From: UBA1181 sp963631545
GTDB lineage: Bacteria; Bacteroidota; Bacteroidia; Bacteroidales; Paludibacteraceae
Reading direction: 5' to 3'
Length of the DNA: 24,123 nt
Assembly (NCBI GenBank): GCA_963631545.1
Contig: CAVGRN010000032.1
Coordinates: 1 to 24,123 of the forward strand
Position numbers and translations under genes: made by a program. The notes beneath the pieces are model-generated. The model worked only from the letters and a program-made list of their open reading frames with translations. It was not told the DNA's origin and ran no database searches. Each line of letters starts with the position of its first letter. The stretch's first letter is position 1. Shown here piece by piece: positions 1-7,539 of the stretch.

Positions 1-1132
1 TCAAGTCTAATTCTTTCAGGAAATCTCCTAAACGGCGATTGCGGTAACGACGACTTTTCAGCATTTCTCCTTTCTCTATTTCTTCTTTTGAGATGCTTCG
101 GTCTGGACCTGGACAGTTGAGAATTGAGATGCTATCTGGTTCGATGGTGATTTCAATGGGTTCGTGTTGAAGGAAGTCTCTGTGGTAGCAAGAGTTTACC
201 ACTGCCTCTTCTATGGCATCGTATGGGTAGTTCCAACAACGTTTCGCCTCCTGTTGTCCAGAAATTTTCCAAACATACTGCTTAAGAACAACACTTTTGA
301 GGTAGTCCATCGTCTGTTTTATCATCTGTGGAATACTCCCTTTAAAGGTTACTTCAGAAAAATTGTCGGGGGCTTTCATTTTCCCGATGGGAAATGTTAC
401 TACATCAATTTGAGTATATGGAAAGAATTTGCTAGGATTCTCGCAAAACATCATTGCCGCTACATTTCGAATTCGTAGACATTCTTTCGGACCCGTGTAT
501 AACTCCATTTGCTCTAAAATATTCTCAAGTGGAGTCTTGATAATCTCTTTCGCCAGTCTGCTTCCTACTTTGACAAGGTAGTCCCGGAGAAGAACCAATG
601 ATATGTCTTCTAATTGAATGTCGCTATTTCCTCGTTCATCAAAAGGAATGCGGTTGGCTAATTCCCTCAACTCAACAAGTGCCTCTCCCTTGGCTTCAAT
701 GCTACTTGTTCCGCTTCTGATGTAGAAACACTCCTTACTTCCTTTGGCTGTAATATTTTCAGGAACAGAATAAGGTCTGTAACTTCCTGAAGGGCACCAG
801 ATTACGATGACTTGCTTTCCATCAACTTCTTCAACGGATGTGCGAGGCAGATAGTAGGGTGAAATTTTGTTGTTATAACCAACCATTTCTTGCAGAATGC
901 CGTCGATTTTGTCAATAGCGACGCCTTCAACGGGTCGGAGTGCTACTCCTGTATCCTCGTCGGTCTCAACCCCGATGATGATGTACCCTCCTCCTAAATC
1001 ATCAAAATCATTGGCGAAGGCACACACACTGTGGTATATGCTTGCAGGATTCCAACCTTTTTTGAACTCAATCCGGTTGGATTCAATCTTTTGTTTGTTG
1101 AGCAGGTCGTTGATGTTGATTGCTAATGCCAT
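1..1132 (-). CDS. AlbA_2/Schlafen-type ATP-binding protein, 3' end beyond window
   Basis: The reading frame is open from the ATG at 1130-1132 to the left edge (377 codons), so the C-terminus lies outside the window. The first ~130 residues match a Schlafen AlbA_2 domain: an ESNRIEFKKGW stretch (residues 17-27), HSVCAFAND (34-42) and GGGYIIIGVETD (47-58). Near residues 305-345 there is AIEEAVVNSCYHRDF followed by IEITIEPDSISILNCPGP. That is the pattern of the GHKL-like C-terminal ATPase (HATPase_c_4) found with AlbA_2. Such proteins are usually annotated as ATP-binding proteins or putative transcriptional regulators; their real roles are mostly unknown, and some belong to defence or mobile-element contexts. 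It is transcribed divergently from the HAD gene, with a TAnnTTTG element 39 bases upstream of its start. Domain assignment is confident; function is not. Confidence 0.85.
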   Translation of the reverse strand, partial: MALAININDLLNKQKIESNRIEFKKGWNPASIYHSVCAFANDFDDLGGGYIIIGVETDEDTGVALRPVEGVAIDKIDGILQEMVGYNNKISPYYLPRTSVEEVDGKQVIVIWCPSGSYRPYSVPENITAKGSKECFYIRSGTSSIEAKGEALVELRELANRIPFDERGNSDIQLEDISLVLLRDYLVKVGSRLAKEIIKTPLENILEQMELYTGPKECLRIRNVAAMMFCENPSKFFPYTQIDVVTFPIGKMKAPDNFSEVTFKGSIPQMIKQTMDYLKSVVLKQYVWKISGQQEAKRCWNYPYDAIEEAVVNSCYHRDFLQHEPIEITIEPDSISILNCPGPDRSISKEEIEKGEMLKSRRYRNRRLGDFLKELDL

Positions 1133-1170
1133 ATTTCCTTTGCCGTTTTTTGAGGAAGCAGTCGGTTGTA

Positions 1171-1178
1171 CAAAAGTA
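1171..1178 (-). promoter_or_regulatory. Candidate -7 promoter element of the AlbA_2 gene
   Basis: On the minus strand this reads TACTTTTG, matching the Bacteroidota -7 consensus TAnnTTTG. It would give a leader of about 35 bases. No TTTG was found at the expected -33 position, so the call rests on one element. Confidence 0.45.
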
Positions 1179-1258
1179 ATGATTTTAGGTAGAATTTAGC
1201 GGATGGCGGACTTCGATGTCGGAACTTTTGTATTTTTACACGGTTTTATTTCTCCGAT

Positions 1259-1864
1259 ATGATACGAAACGTGATTTTTGATTTTGGCAAGGTGCTGATA
1301 GACTATGATTTCTCCCTTATGGTGAACCGCTATTTTGCTGATGCGGACGAGGGTGGAGAGTTCGTTAGAATTTTCTCTGAACCTCGATTCATTGAAAAGT
1401 GCGATTTGGAGCTTGTGCCGTTCAGCGAAATCATTGCGGATGCAAAGTGCCAATATCCAAGATTTGCCGATGCATTACAGTGGTTCTCAGATCATTATGC
1501 GGATTTTTCCACTGGTGAGATCCCCGGAATGAGATCCTTGCTCGGTCAATTGAAGGCAAAGGGCTACAAACTCTATGGACTGACAAACTGGTGCAGCAAA
1601 GTGCATGAAATCATACCGCTCTATGGCATTTTCAGTTTATTGGACGGCTATCTCATCTCGGCAGAAGAACACCTCATCAAGCCCGATTCCGCCATCTATC
1701 TGCGTCTGTGCGAAAAATTCGGCTTAATGCCGTCTGAATGTCTTTTTACGGACGACAAGTCTGAGAACATTGCGGGGGCGGAATCAGTCGGTATGAAGGG
1801 AATCCTGTTTCGCAATGCAGAGGATTTCGCATCGCAACTGGAGCGGTGGATCGAACTCAGTTAG
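1259..1864 (+). CDS. HAD-superfamily phosphatase (subfamily IA, YihX-like)
   Basis: A 201-residue haloacid dehalogenase-type hydrolase, probably a cytoplasmic phosphatase for a small phosphorylated metabolite. All four HAD motifs are visible. Motif I is FDFGKVLIDYD with nucleophile D8. Motif II is the T in YGLTNWCS (residue 109). Motif III is K141 in LIKPD. Motif IV is CLFTDDKSENIAGAESVGM with D165 and D166. The DFGxV form of motif I, where the usual second Asp is Gly, is shared with E. coli YihX (alpha-glucose-1-phosphate phosphatase) and related proteins. Length fits the family. It is the only protein gene on the plus strand here, divergent from the AlbA_2 gene and convergent with the transporter gene. 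The true substrate cannot be read from sequence. Confidence 0.88.
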   Translation: MIRNVIFDFGKVLIDYDFSLMVNRYFADADEGGEFVRIFSEPRFIEKCDLELVPFSEIIADAKCQYPRFADALQWFSDHYADFSTGEIPGMRSLLGQLKAKGYKLYGLTNWCSKVHEIIPLYGIFSLLDGYLISAEEHLIKPDSAIYLRLCEKFGLMPSECLFTDDKSENIAGAESVGMKGILFRNAEDFASQLERWIELS

Positions 1865-1940
1865 TTTTTGTAACCCATAATGGCTTGGACGATTTTTCCC
1901 TGATTCTCGTATTTGGAAGGTTTTTAGAACCCGCATCGCC

Positions 1941-2843
1941 TTAGCCACGCACTGCACCTACGGTGAGGAGGCACACTCCCAACAAGATTCCGCAGAGCAG
2001 CGCACCTTTCACTTTGAGATTCTGTTCGCGGAGTGATACCGCGCCGTAGAGAAATGGCACCACAGCCCCCGAGCGACGTATGGTGGAAACAATGGAGATG
2101 AGGGCGGACGAATCGGACAGTGCCCAGAAGTAGACGTAATCTGCCAATATCAGAAATACTGAAATTCCGACGATGCTCCACCGCCAGATGAAGGGAGCGG
2201 ACTTACGGTGCGGATACCAGCAGATGAGCAGTATGGCGCACATCACAATGGCTTGGTAGATGGAACTGTACACTTGCACGGCAATGCGGTCGTACGAGCG
2301 CATAAGGTGCTTGTCATAGAGTCCGCTGGCTGCGCCGAGCAGCGTGGCGAGAATGATGAGCCACACCCAGTGGTTGTGTTTCCATGAGATGCCCTCCTTC
2401 AAGCCAGCGAGCGAGAAGAGGTAGAACGAGGTGATGGTTACGCCAATGCCGAGAAACTGCAACGGCGTGAGTGCTTCTGAAAAGATGACGAGCGCACCCA
2501 CTACTGTCCAGACGGGTTGCGTGGCGCGTATGGGGGCGTAGATGGTGATAGGAATGTTCTTCATACCGAAGTAGGCGCATATCCACGAGCCAAGCACCAA
2601 AACGGCTTTCACGAAGATGAAGAAATGCGTCTGCCAATCAATGGACGGGACGAAGAAGTGTGTCGCCGTCATAGACTCAGGGCAGGTCTTTGAAAGGATA
2701 ATCGGAAGTATGAAAAACGCTGCCGAGATGACCACGGAGTAGGTCAGGACGGGAATTACGGCGTTTCCCCTCAGCGACACTTTCTTGAATACGTCATAAA
2801 TGCCCAACAGTAGGGCGGAAAGGAGTGCTAAGAATACCCACAT
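1941..2843 (-). CDS. EamA/DMT-superfamily transporter
   Basis: Integral membrane protein of about 300 residues with nine or ten hydrophobic segments in two halves, the layout of drug/metabolite transporters with duplicated EamA domains. The end of the first half has FSEALTPLQFLGIGVTITSFYLF, the usual glutamate plus 'xxLQxxGxxxI' pattern. The second half closes with LREQNLKVKGALLCGILLGVCLL. The substrate is unknown. I chose the ATG at 2841-2843, which lies two bases after the stop of the upstream yciO-like gene. A TTG three codons earlier (2852) would overlap that gene and is less likely. The two genes are almost certainly co-transcribed. Confidence 0.85.
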   Translation of the reverse strand: MWVFLALLSALLLGIYDVFKKVSLRGNAVIPVLTYSVVISAAFFILPIILSKTCPESMTATHFFVPSIDWQTHFFIFVKAVLVLGSWICAYFGMKNIPITIYAPIRATQPVWTVVGALVIFSEALTPLQFLGIGVTITSFYLFSLAGLKEGISWKHNHWVWLIILATLLGAASGLYDKHLMRSYDRIAVQVYSSIYQAIVMCAILLICWYPHRKSAPFIWRWSIVGISVFLILADYVYFWALSDSSALISIVSTIRRSGAVVPFLYGAVSLREQNLKVKGALLCGILLGVCLLTVGAVRG

Positions 2844-2845
2844 AG

Positions 2846-3457
2846 TTACCAAATCAGTTCGCCTTTGCCTTGGCGTGTGATGACGGGTTCGTCGCCTGTG
2901 CAGTCTACCACTGTCGAGGGTTCGAGCGATCCGTACCCCCCGTTGATGACAACATCTGCGATGCCTTCGTATCGTTCGTGGATGAGTTCGGGGTCGGTGA
3001 AGTATTCAAGGATCTCATCGCTATCGTCGCGCACGGAGGTGGAGAGGATGGGGTTTCCTAACCCTCGCACCAGTTCGAGGATGATGTTGTTGTCTGGCAC
3101 GCGTATCCCGACTGTTTTTTTGTTGCGGAAGAGTTTCGGCAAATTGTTGTTTCCATTGAGGATGAACGTGAATGGGCCGGGTAGATTCTTCTTCATCAGT
3201 TTGAATGTATCGTTGTCCACCTTTGCGTATTGGCTGATGTTGCTGAGGTCGTGGCAGATGAACGAAAGGTTCGCCTTCCGGACGTCGATTTTCTTGTGGT
3301 GGCAGATTTTCTCCACTGCTTTGGTGTTGAAGATGTCGCACCCAAGGCCGTAGATAGTGTCGGTGGGGTAGACGATGAGTCCTCCGTCGCGAAGAAATTG
3401 CACCACTTTGTCGATTTCGCGTTGATTGGGGTTTTCCGGATAAATTCTGATGAGCAT
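2846..3457 (-). CDS. yciO: YciO-type Sua5/YrdC-family protein
   Basis: A 203-residue single-domain member of the Sua5/YciO/YrdC family, whose founding members make threonylcarbamoyl-AMP for tRNA t6A modification. The nucleotide-binding signature VYPTDTIYGLGCD is at residues 29-41. The sequence follows E. coli YciO more closely than TsaC: FICHDLSNISQYAKVDNDTFKLMKKNLPG, KTVGIRVPDN, and the ending INGGYGSLEPSTVVD through VITRQGKGE. YciO is structurally like TsaC, but its role is less settled, so a separate TsaC probably exists elsewhere in the genome. The gene ends two bases before the transporter start. A TAnnTTTG element lies about 50 bases upstream. Confidence 0.88.
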   Translation of the reverse strand: MLIRIYPENPNQREIDKVVQFLRDGGLIVYPTDTIYGLGCDIFNTKAVEKICHHKKIDVRKANLSFICHDLSNISQYAKVDNDTFKLMKKNLPGPFTFILNGNNNLPKLFRNKKTVGIRVPDNNIILELVRGLGNPILSTSVRDDSDEILEYFTDPELIHERYEGIADVVINGGYGSLEPSTVVDCTGDEPVITRQGKGELIW

Positions 3458-3506
3458 AATGACGTCTCGCTATGCGCCGAGTTCGCCTCGGGGCGGATTA
3501 GGGGTG

Positions 3507-3514
3507 CAAAGTTA
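3507..3514 (-). promoter_or_regulatory. Candidate -7 promoter element of the yciO-transporter pair
   Basis: On the minus strand it reads TAACTTTG, an exact TAnnTTTG match, giving a predicted leader of about 45 bases. The -33 position lacks a clear TTTG. The rest of the 3458-3661 gap holds only this element and the terminator at 3606-3643. Confidence 0.5.
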
Positions 3515-3605
3515 GTGAAAAATTGGGGAAAAGTAACGACATTGCAGAAAGTCCCAGGCGCATTGGAGTGGATTTAGCTCTTTTTCTCGTCGCAATCCCC
3601 GATGG

Positions 3606-3643
3606 CATATAAAAGGGGTGAGCATACAGACGTATGCTCACCC
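3606..3643 (-). terminator. Terminator of the lipoprotein operon
   Basis: Perfect 12-base inverted repeat (GGGTGAGCATAC at 3616-3627, complement at 3632-3643) with a four-base loop. On the minus strand it is followed by CTTTTATATG, a short U-rich tail. It lies 18 bases after the stop of the 317-residue lipoprotein gene. Confidence 0.75.
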
Positions 3644-3661
3644 AACCATTCTTTTTTTGTT

Positions 3662-4615
3662 TCATTCTTCAACAAGTCCGAATGTTCTCAGAAAGAAAAA
3701 GTATGAACTCGTAGTAAATTTCCAGTCTACCTCGCTACTTTTCAGGTTCACAAAATTATAAAAGCCAAATAATTTCGTATCGCTTGTAATATAAAATTCG
3801 TTCGCTCTCAGTGTGCTCCCAGCATCGGCAAAAAGGGCAACGTATGTATCCCAATCTGTTCTTAGCAATTTAGACACAGATACCGCAGTTGGCACCTTTG
3901 GTATGTGGTGTATATCCAAAAATTCACGGATTAGGGAATAACCGTACGCTTCATTATGCACAAGCATTAACCACCCAGCTTGCCCTGGCTTTGCCTCTCT
4001 AATGCAGACCCATGGGTTTTTCATCGGTTCCCTATGATCACTCCAGACACTTGAACGCATCATAATGGTCGGTGTATAGGTTGTGTCTCCAACGGAGAAC
4101 TCTGAAACCTGTGCGTTTGCGGGCCAATCATTCATTTTCATAAACACAATCTTTGTAATGTGCTTAATTGCGTCGCCAGACTTAAATGTAACTTCTGCGA
4201 CCTTCCCTTTCTCCGTAACTACGTTGAAATAGACGGTTTCCTTTTCTACGCCGGCTGCGTTGCAAAGAGTGGCTTTCAGATTGACCACAGATGGCGCCGC
4301 AACCTCTAATTTCGTATCTGGCGACAGCCACTCCTCAAAAAGAGATTTAGCCTCGCCCAAACTGTCCACAGCCACATAAAGCTCAGTAGAGTCTGCTTTG
4401 TTCAACATTTTGCCGTAATACCTTTGGGTGATATTCCCAGCTGAATCAATCGCAACAATACTGTTTTGGAAATACTCCACTTGATCGAATGAAGTTACCA
4501 CCCCGGACTCCTGCTTCTGTTCTGGCTCAACATCTTCCTCGTCCGTACATGCAAGGAAAGAAAGCATTGATATAGCGGAAAGTGCTAATGCTGCGAAAAT
4601 ATTTATTTTTTTCAT
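3662..4615 (-). CDS. Uncharacterised lipoprotein (317 aa)
   Basis: I do not recognise this family. The N-terminus is a lipoprotein signal peptide: MKKINIF, a hydrophobic stretch, then SFLAC with the lipidation cysteine at residue 23. The cysteine is followed by TDEEDVEPE, an acidic run like the Bacteroidota lipoprotein export signal that sends lipoproteins to the cell surface. The mature part has no transmembrane segment and looks like a mixed beta-rich extracytoplasmic domain, with an aromatic C-terminus (SSYFFFLRTFGL). The gene starts 12 bases after the stop of the 748-residue lipoprotein gene and is followed by a strong hairpin, so the two form one operon. They may act as partners on the outer membrane. 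The gene is certain; the function is unknown. Confidence 0.85.
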   Translation of the reverse strand: MKKINIFAALALSAISMLSFLACTDEEDVEPEQKQESGVVTSFDQVEYFQNSIVAIDSAGNITQRYYGKMLNKADSTELYVAVDSLGEAKSLFEEWLSPDTKLEVAAPSVVNLKATLCNAAGVEKETVYFNVVTEKGKVAEVTFKSGDAIKHITKIVFMKMNDWPANAQVSEFSVGDTTYTPTIMMRSSVWSDHREPMKNPWVCIREAKPGQAGWLMLVHNEAYGYSLIREFLDIHHIPKVPTAVSVSKLLRTDWDTYVALFADAGSTLRANEFYITSDTKLFGFYNFVNLKSSEVDWKFTTSSYFFFLRTFGLVEE

Positions 4616-4627
4616 GAGATACTTCTA

Positions 4628-6874
4628 TTAATAGTTAACTACTGCTCTTAAAATGTCAATTGTTTTCTGAATGCTCGCCTCTCCGTCAAAATGCTTGACC
4701 CCAACGATCTTTTCGGTATTCTTTAAGTAACTTGGGTAGGCGCCTGTTTCGCAAGTGACGATAAACTTCTCTAATTGAAGTTTTTTCTGTTTGAGGTCGT
4801 CTGAAGATATTGCAACCACTTTCGGGATGAATCGTTGCGAGAACAGGAATGAGCGACCTTGCGAGTTGAAGCTTACTGTTACTAACACCACGAAATCTGG
4901 CATTACGCCATTGCCCACCACGCTCTTTGTGTCAGTCACGTTATATGGAAAATAAACCTGTGGGGAAACGATAAAAGCTCTGCCATCGGGATTTACTTTC
5001 TTGCCATAGTAGTAATAGTCGGCTCCGTTTTGCTTAATAACTTCGCAACTATCCACGGTTTCTTGCATTAGAGCCGACATGAATTTGGTGTGAGGCAACT
5101 TCATATATTTGGTTGGGTTATTGTTTTTAGACCTATAAACGGATGTTTGGTCGCCACTTTTCACGATTTGCACGATTGGACGTTTAAAGCCAAGAAGATT
5201 CGCATAGCCTGCGGTATGACCGGCACTGACATCGGGATAAACCCCATAATCACAGGTAACAGACACGTCAGACACGTCAGGGAAGGCGTCCGTGTTTATG
5301 GCCAGTTCTATACTTGTCGGGTCTAAGAATGAAACCATACGAAGGTGATAGTCTGCTACCGCATTGTTGCTGTAAGTGCCGTTTTTGTTATTCACTAAAT
5401 TCACGGTATTCACATCTCCCAGCATCACGTCGTCAACAACGTAGACGACGGGGTCTGCCGTTAGATTCCATATTCCTTCTCCCAAATGAGAGTTGTAATC
5501 TTCGAAAAGGGTGGAATTTATGGTTAAGGATGGAATGTTGTTGGAGGCAAAACTATTTATGTAACCAGACAAATCTATTTTCCCCGTCAGATTTAATGAT
5601 ATTTTCCCTGGCATAGAGTCTGTAACGTATCCTGCATATTCGTTCACCAGCAATTTATCTAAAAGGTATCCTGCGATGTTGAGTCCCCCAGCAATATAGT
5701 GGACATACGGTATATTGGGAATTTTCCTCTCCCTCTCGTCCAATCCTTTACAAATGTAACTTCCGCCTAATTTATCCGCTAATTGTTGGACAAATTTGGT
5801 GATGCCAGCCGAAGTTGCTGGTTCTGGCAGATCCGCAGTGGAGTATTTCCCATCGATATTGGCATTAAGCGTACCAGACAAAATCAGATTTTCTTCTTTT
5901 GTTGTTTTACAGAAAATGCTCATCTGGTCGGTTGAGGCGGTCCATTTGTTTTCCGACGGGCAGTAGGCTGTCATATCTATGTCGAACGCAGTCCAACCAC
6001 GCATCAGTGCCGGAGAGGACATCGTTGTAAACGGAGTGTAAATGTTTTTAAAGGTGTTAGGCTTGCAGCTTACTCCAATTAAATCCACCGTATTCGAAAG
6101 CGATTTGTGATTGCTTGGAATTCCGTACGCCAACGAGTGGTAGAACGGATATTTGGAGGAGTTGTTGCCTGATGCTCCCAAATCCACCTCGAACGAATAG
6201 TTGGAGCTTGCCGTTATCGCATCTGTAACGTAATAGAAAACCCTCAATATGCCAAGGTAGCGATTGTACAGCATAAAATAATTGCAGTCTGACAATCCCT
6301 TCTTGTTCATTGAACTGTAAGCCATTTCCCAACCATTGCTCTTTTTCACGTCCATGCGAATGTCCTGAGGTATGGTTGTTGAAACTTCTTTGGCCCAAGG
6401 CAGGTTGACCTCCAACTGGCCTGTTTTTGTCAGGATAAGGGTAGACTCTAACGTCTCCCAGTTTTGGATGAAGTCTAAATCCGATGTGTTATCTCCTCCT
6501 ACGTATCTGAGAGATTGTTTCAGCGTCAAGGTCACCTTGTCTCCGTTTTCTGCTGTAAGCAGGACATTGCCACTATTGTTTGCTTCCGTTCCGCTTGGCT
6601 TCACGGACAGACGTAGCATCGGATGCCCGTTTCTCATGGTGTCTAACACAGCTACTTCCACCCAGTCGGGGTAGTTGTCTATCGTCTTCACTCGTGCGAA
6701 AACGCTGTCTATGACAACATACACGTCATCATTGGCGTTCGGGACGTCTATCTCATAATAATAAGACGATGATCGGGTGCCCTCAGAAACATTTTCATCT
6801 TCACATGAGGGTGCGCACATTAGAAAAACAGACGCAAGAACAGCGCTGATTTTCAGATTAAAAATCTTTCTCAT
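4628..6874 (-). CDS. Large uncharacterised lipoprotein with BACON-like N-terminal domain (748 aa)
   Basis: Signal peptide MRKIFNLKISAVLASVFLM is followed by CAPSCEDEN; C24 is the likely lipidated residue because the acidic EDEN after it resembles a surface-export signal. Residues ~37-121 resemble a BACON-type beta-sandwich: a PDWVEV strand, LRLSVKPSGTEANNSGNVLLTAENG, then VTLTLKQSL ending in the 'xxQ' strand. BACON domains are common in Bacteroidota surface proteins that bind carbohydrate or mucin. Residues ~130-748 are unrecognised and beta-rich. They contain TLESTLILTKTGQLEVNLPWA, YLGILRVFYYV and late cysteines. I looked for a MACPF/perforin signature and did not find one. It is the first gene of the two-lipoprotein operon, with an exact TAnnTTTG element about 60 bases upstream. 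Confidence 0.85.
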   Translation of the reverse strand: MRKIFNLKISAVLASVFLMCAPSCEDENVSEGTRSSSYYYEIDVPNANDDVYVVIDSVFARVKTIDNYPDWVEVAVLDTMRNGHPMLRLSVKPSGTEANNSGNVLLTAENGDKVTLTLKQSLRYVGGDNTSDLDFIQNWETLESTLILTKTGQLEVNLPWAKEVSTTIPQDIRMDVKKSNGWEMAYSSMNKKGLSDCNYFMLYNRYLGILRVFYYVTDAITASSNYSFEVDLGASGNNSSKYPFYHSLAYGIPSNHKSLSNTVDLIGVSCKPNTFKNIYTPFTTMSSPALMRGWTAFDIDMTAYCPSENKWTASTDQMSIFCKTTKEENLILSGTLNANIDGKYSTADLPEPATSAGITKFVQQLADKLGGSYICKGLDERERKIPNIPYVHYIAGGLNIAGYLLDKLLVNEYAGYVTDSMPGKISLNLTGKIDLSGYINSFASNNIPSLTINSTLFEDYNSHLGEGIWNLTADPVVYVVDDVMLGDVNTVNLVNNKNGTYSNNAVADYHLRMVSFLDPTSIELAINTDAFPDVSDVSVTCDYGVYPDVSAGHTAGYANLLGFKRPIVQIVKSGDQTSVYRSKNNNPTKYMKLPHTKFMSALMQETVDSCEVIKQNGADYYYYGKKVNPDGRAFIVSPQVYFPYNVTDTKSVVGNGVMPDFVVLVTVSFNSQGRSFLFSQRFIPKVVAISSDDLKQKKLQLEKFIVTCETGAYPSYLKNTEKIVGVKHFDGEASIQKTIDILRAVVNY

Positions 6875-6933
6875 TCTGATTCTATGATTCTATGTTACAA
6901 ATGTCCAGTTACAATTAAGCCTTAAAATCGCTG

Positions 6934-6941
6934 CAAAGATA
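6934..6941 (-). promoter_or_regulatory. Candidate -7 promoter element of the lipoprotein operon
   Basis: On the minus strand it reads TATCTTTG followed by CAGCG, an exact TAnnTTTG match. It would give a leader of roughly 55 bases. No TTTG is present at -33. Confidence 0.55.
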
Positions 6942-6968
6942 CTGCTTTTTTACTTTTTCTTTACATTA

Positions 6969-7457
6969 CTATCCTCTAATGTAGTCGATGAAATCGTAGT
7001 CAAAATCATTTTTCTCGTCCGCTTTCATCTCCTCTTTTGCGATGGCTCTCCACATTGCGGCGTCTAATTCGGGGAAGGTGGTGTCGCCGTCAACTGTCGT
7101 ATGTACGCGTGTAAGGCAAATCTTCTCGGCTAATGGCAGAAACTCGCGGTATACTTTCCCTCCGCCGATCACGTATATTTCCTCGTCTTTCTCCACGGAT
7201 TTTAGCAATTCCTCCATTGTGGCGAAAACCTCCACGTTTTCAACTTCCCCCGTCTTCATTGTCGATGACAAGACAATGTTGCGGCGGTTGGGCAGGGCTT
7301 TCCCTATGGATAGGAACGTGTTCCGCCCCATCACGATGGTGTGTCCCGTTGTCAGCGCCTTAAAGCGTTTCATATCGCCGTTCAGATGCCAAAGCAGACG
7401 GTTGTCCTTGCCAATCACGCCATTGTCTGATACTGCCACTATGATTGTAAATTTCAT
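6969..7457 (-). CDS. folA: Dihydrofolate reductase
   Basis: A 162-residue enzyme reducing dihydrofolate to tetrahydrofolate with NADPH, needed for thymidylate, purine and methionine synthesis. Typical features are VAVSDNGVIGKDN (residues 7-19), the active-site acid D28 in WHLNGDMKRF, HTIVMGRNTFLSIGKALPNRRN (39-60) and the cofactor loop YVIGGGKVYREF (95-106). The usual Leu/Met-Pro-Trp before the active site is Leu-Leu-Trp here (L22), and the second proline is Asn26. Length is normal. It lies directly after the argG terminator, with no recognisable promoter of its own, so it may depend on readthrough. Confidence 0.95.
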   Translation of the reverse strand: MKFTIIVAVSDNGVIGKDNRLLWHLNGDMKRFKALTTGHTIVMGRNTFLSIGKALPNRRNIVLSSTMKTGEVENVEVFATMEELLKSVEKDEEIYVIGGGKVYREFLPLAEKICLTRVHTTVDGDTTFPELDAAMWRAIAKEEMKADEKNDFDYDFIDYIRG

Positions 7458-7474
7458 AATATCAATATTTTATA

Positions 7475-7508
7475 GAAAAAAGAGGACGCACCCGTTAAGC
7501 GCGTCCCC
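7475..7508 (-). terminator. Terminator after argG
   Basis: Minus-strand RNA folds GGGGACGC (from 7508-7501) onto GCGTCCTC (7489-7482), eight pairs with one G-U, with an 11-base loop. It is followed by six U residues from 7481-7476. It ends 18 bases before the folA start codon, so folA expression by leakage is possible. Confidence 0.8.
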
Positions 7509-7539
7509 CATCTTTTTATTTTTAGAACAACATTCCCGA

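Noticed and set aside
164..478. 104-residue plus-strand ORF over the AlbA_2 gene
   Set aside because: It lies antisense to a continuous minus-strand frame with clear AlbA_2 and ATPase motifs; its own translation shows no family features.
1865..1940. Bidirectional terminator between the convergent HAD and transporter genes
   Set aside because: No inverted repeat of useful length was seen in this 76-base gap.
3477..3491. CCGAG/CTCGG small hairpin upstream of yciO
   Set aside because: Five pairs only, no T-tract and within the predicted short leader; likely chance.
4628..6874. Possible MACPF/perforin toxin, because BACON-like domains occur with MACPF in Bacteroides
   Set aside because: The Y-x6-[FY]-G-T-H-[FY] type signature is not present; YGIPSNHKSL does not fit.
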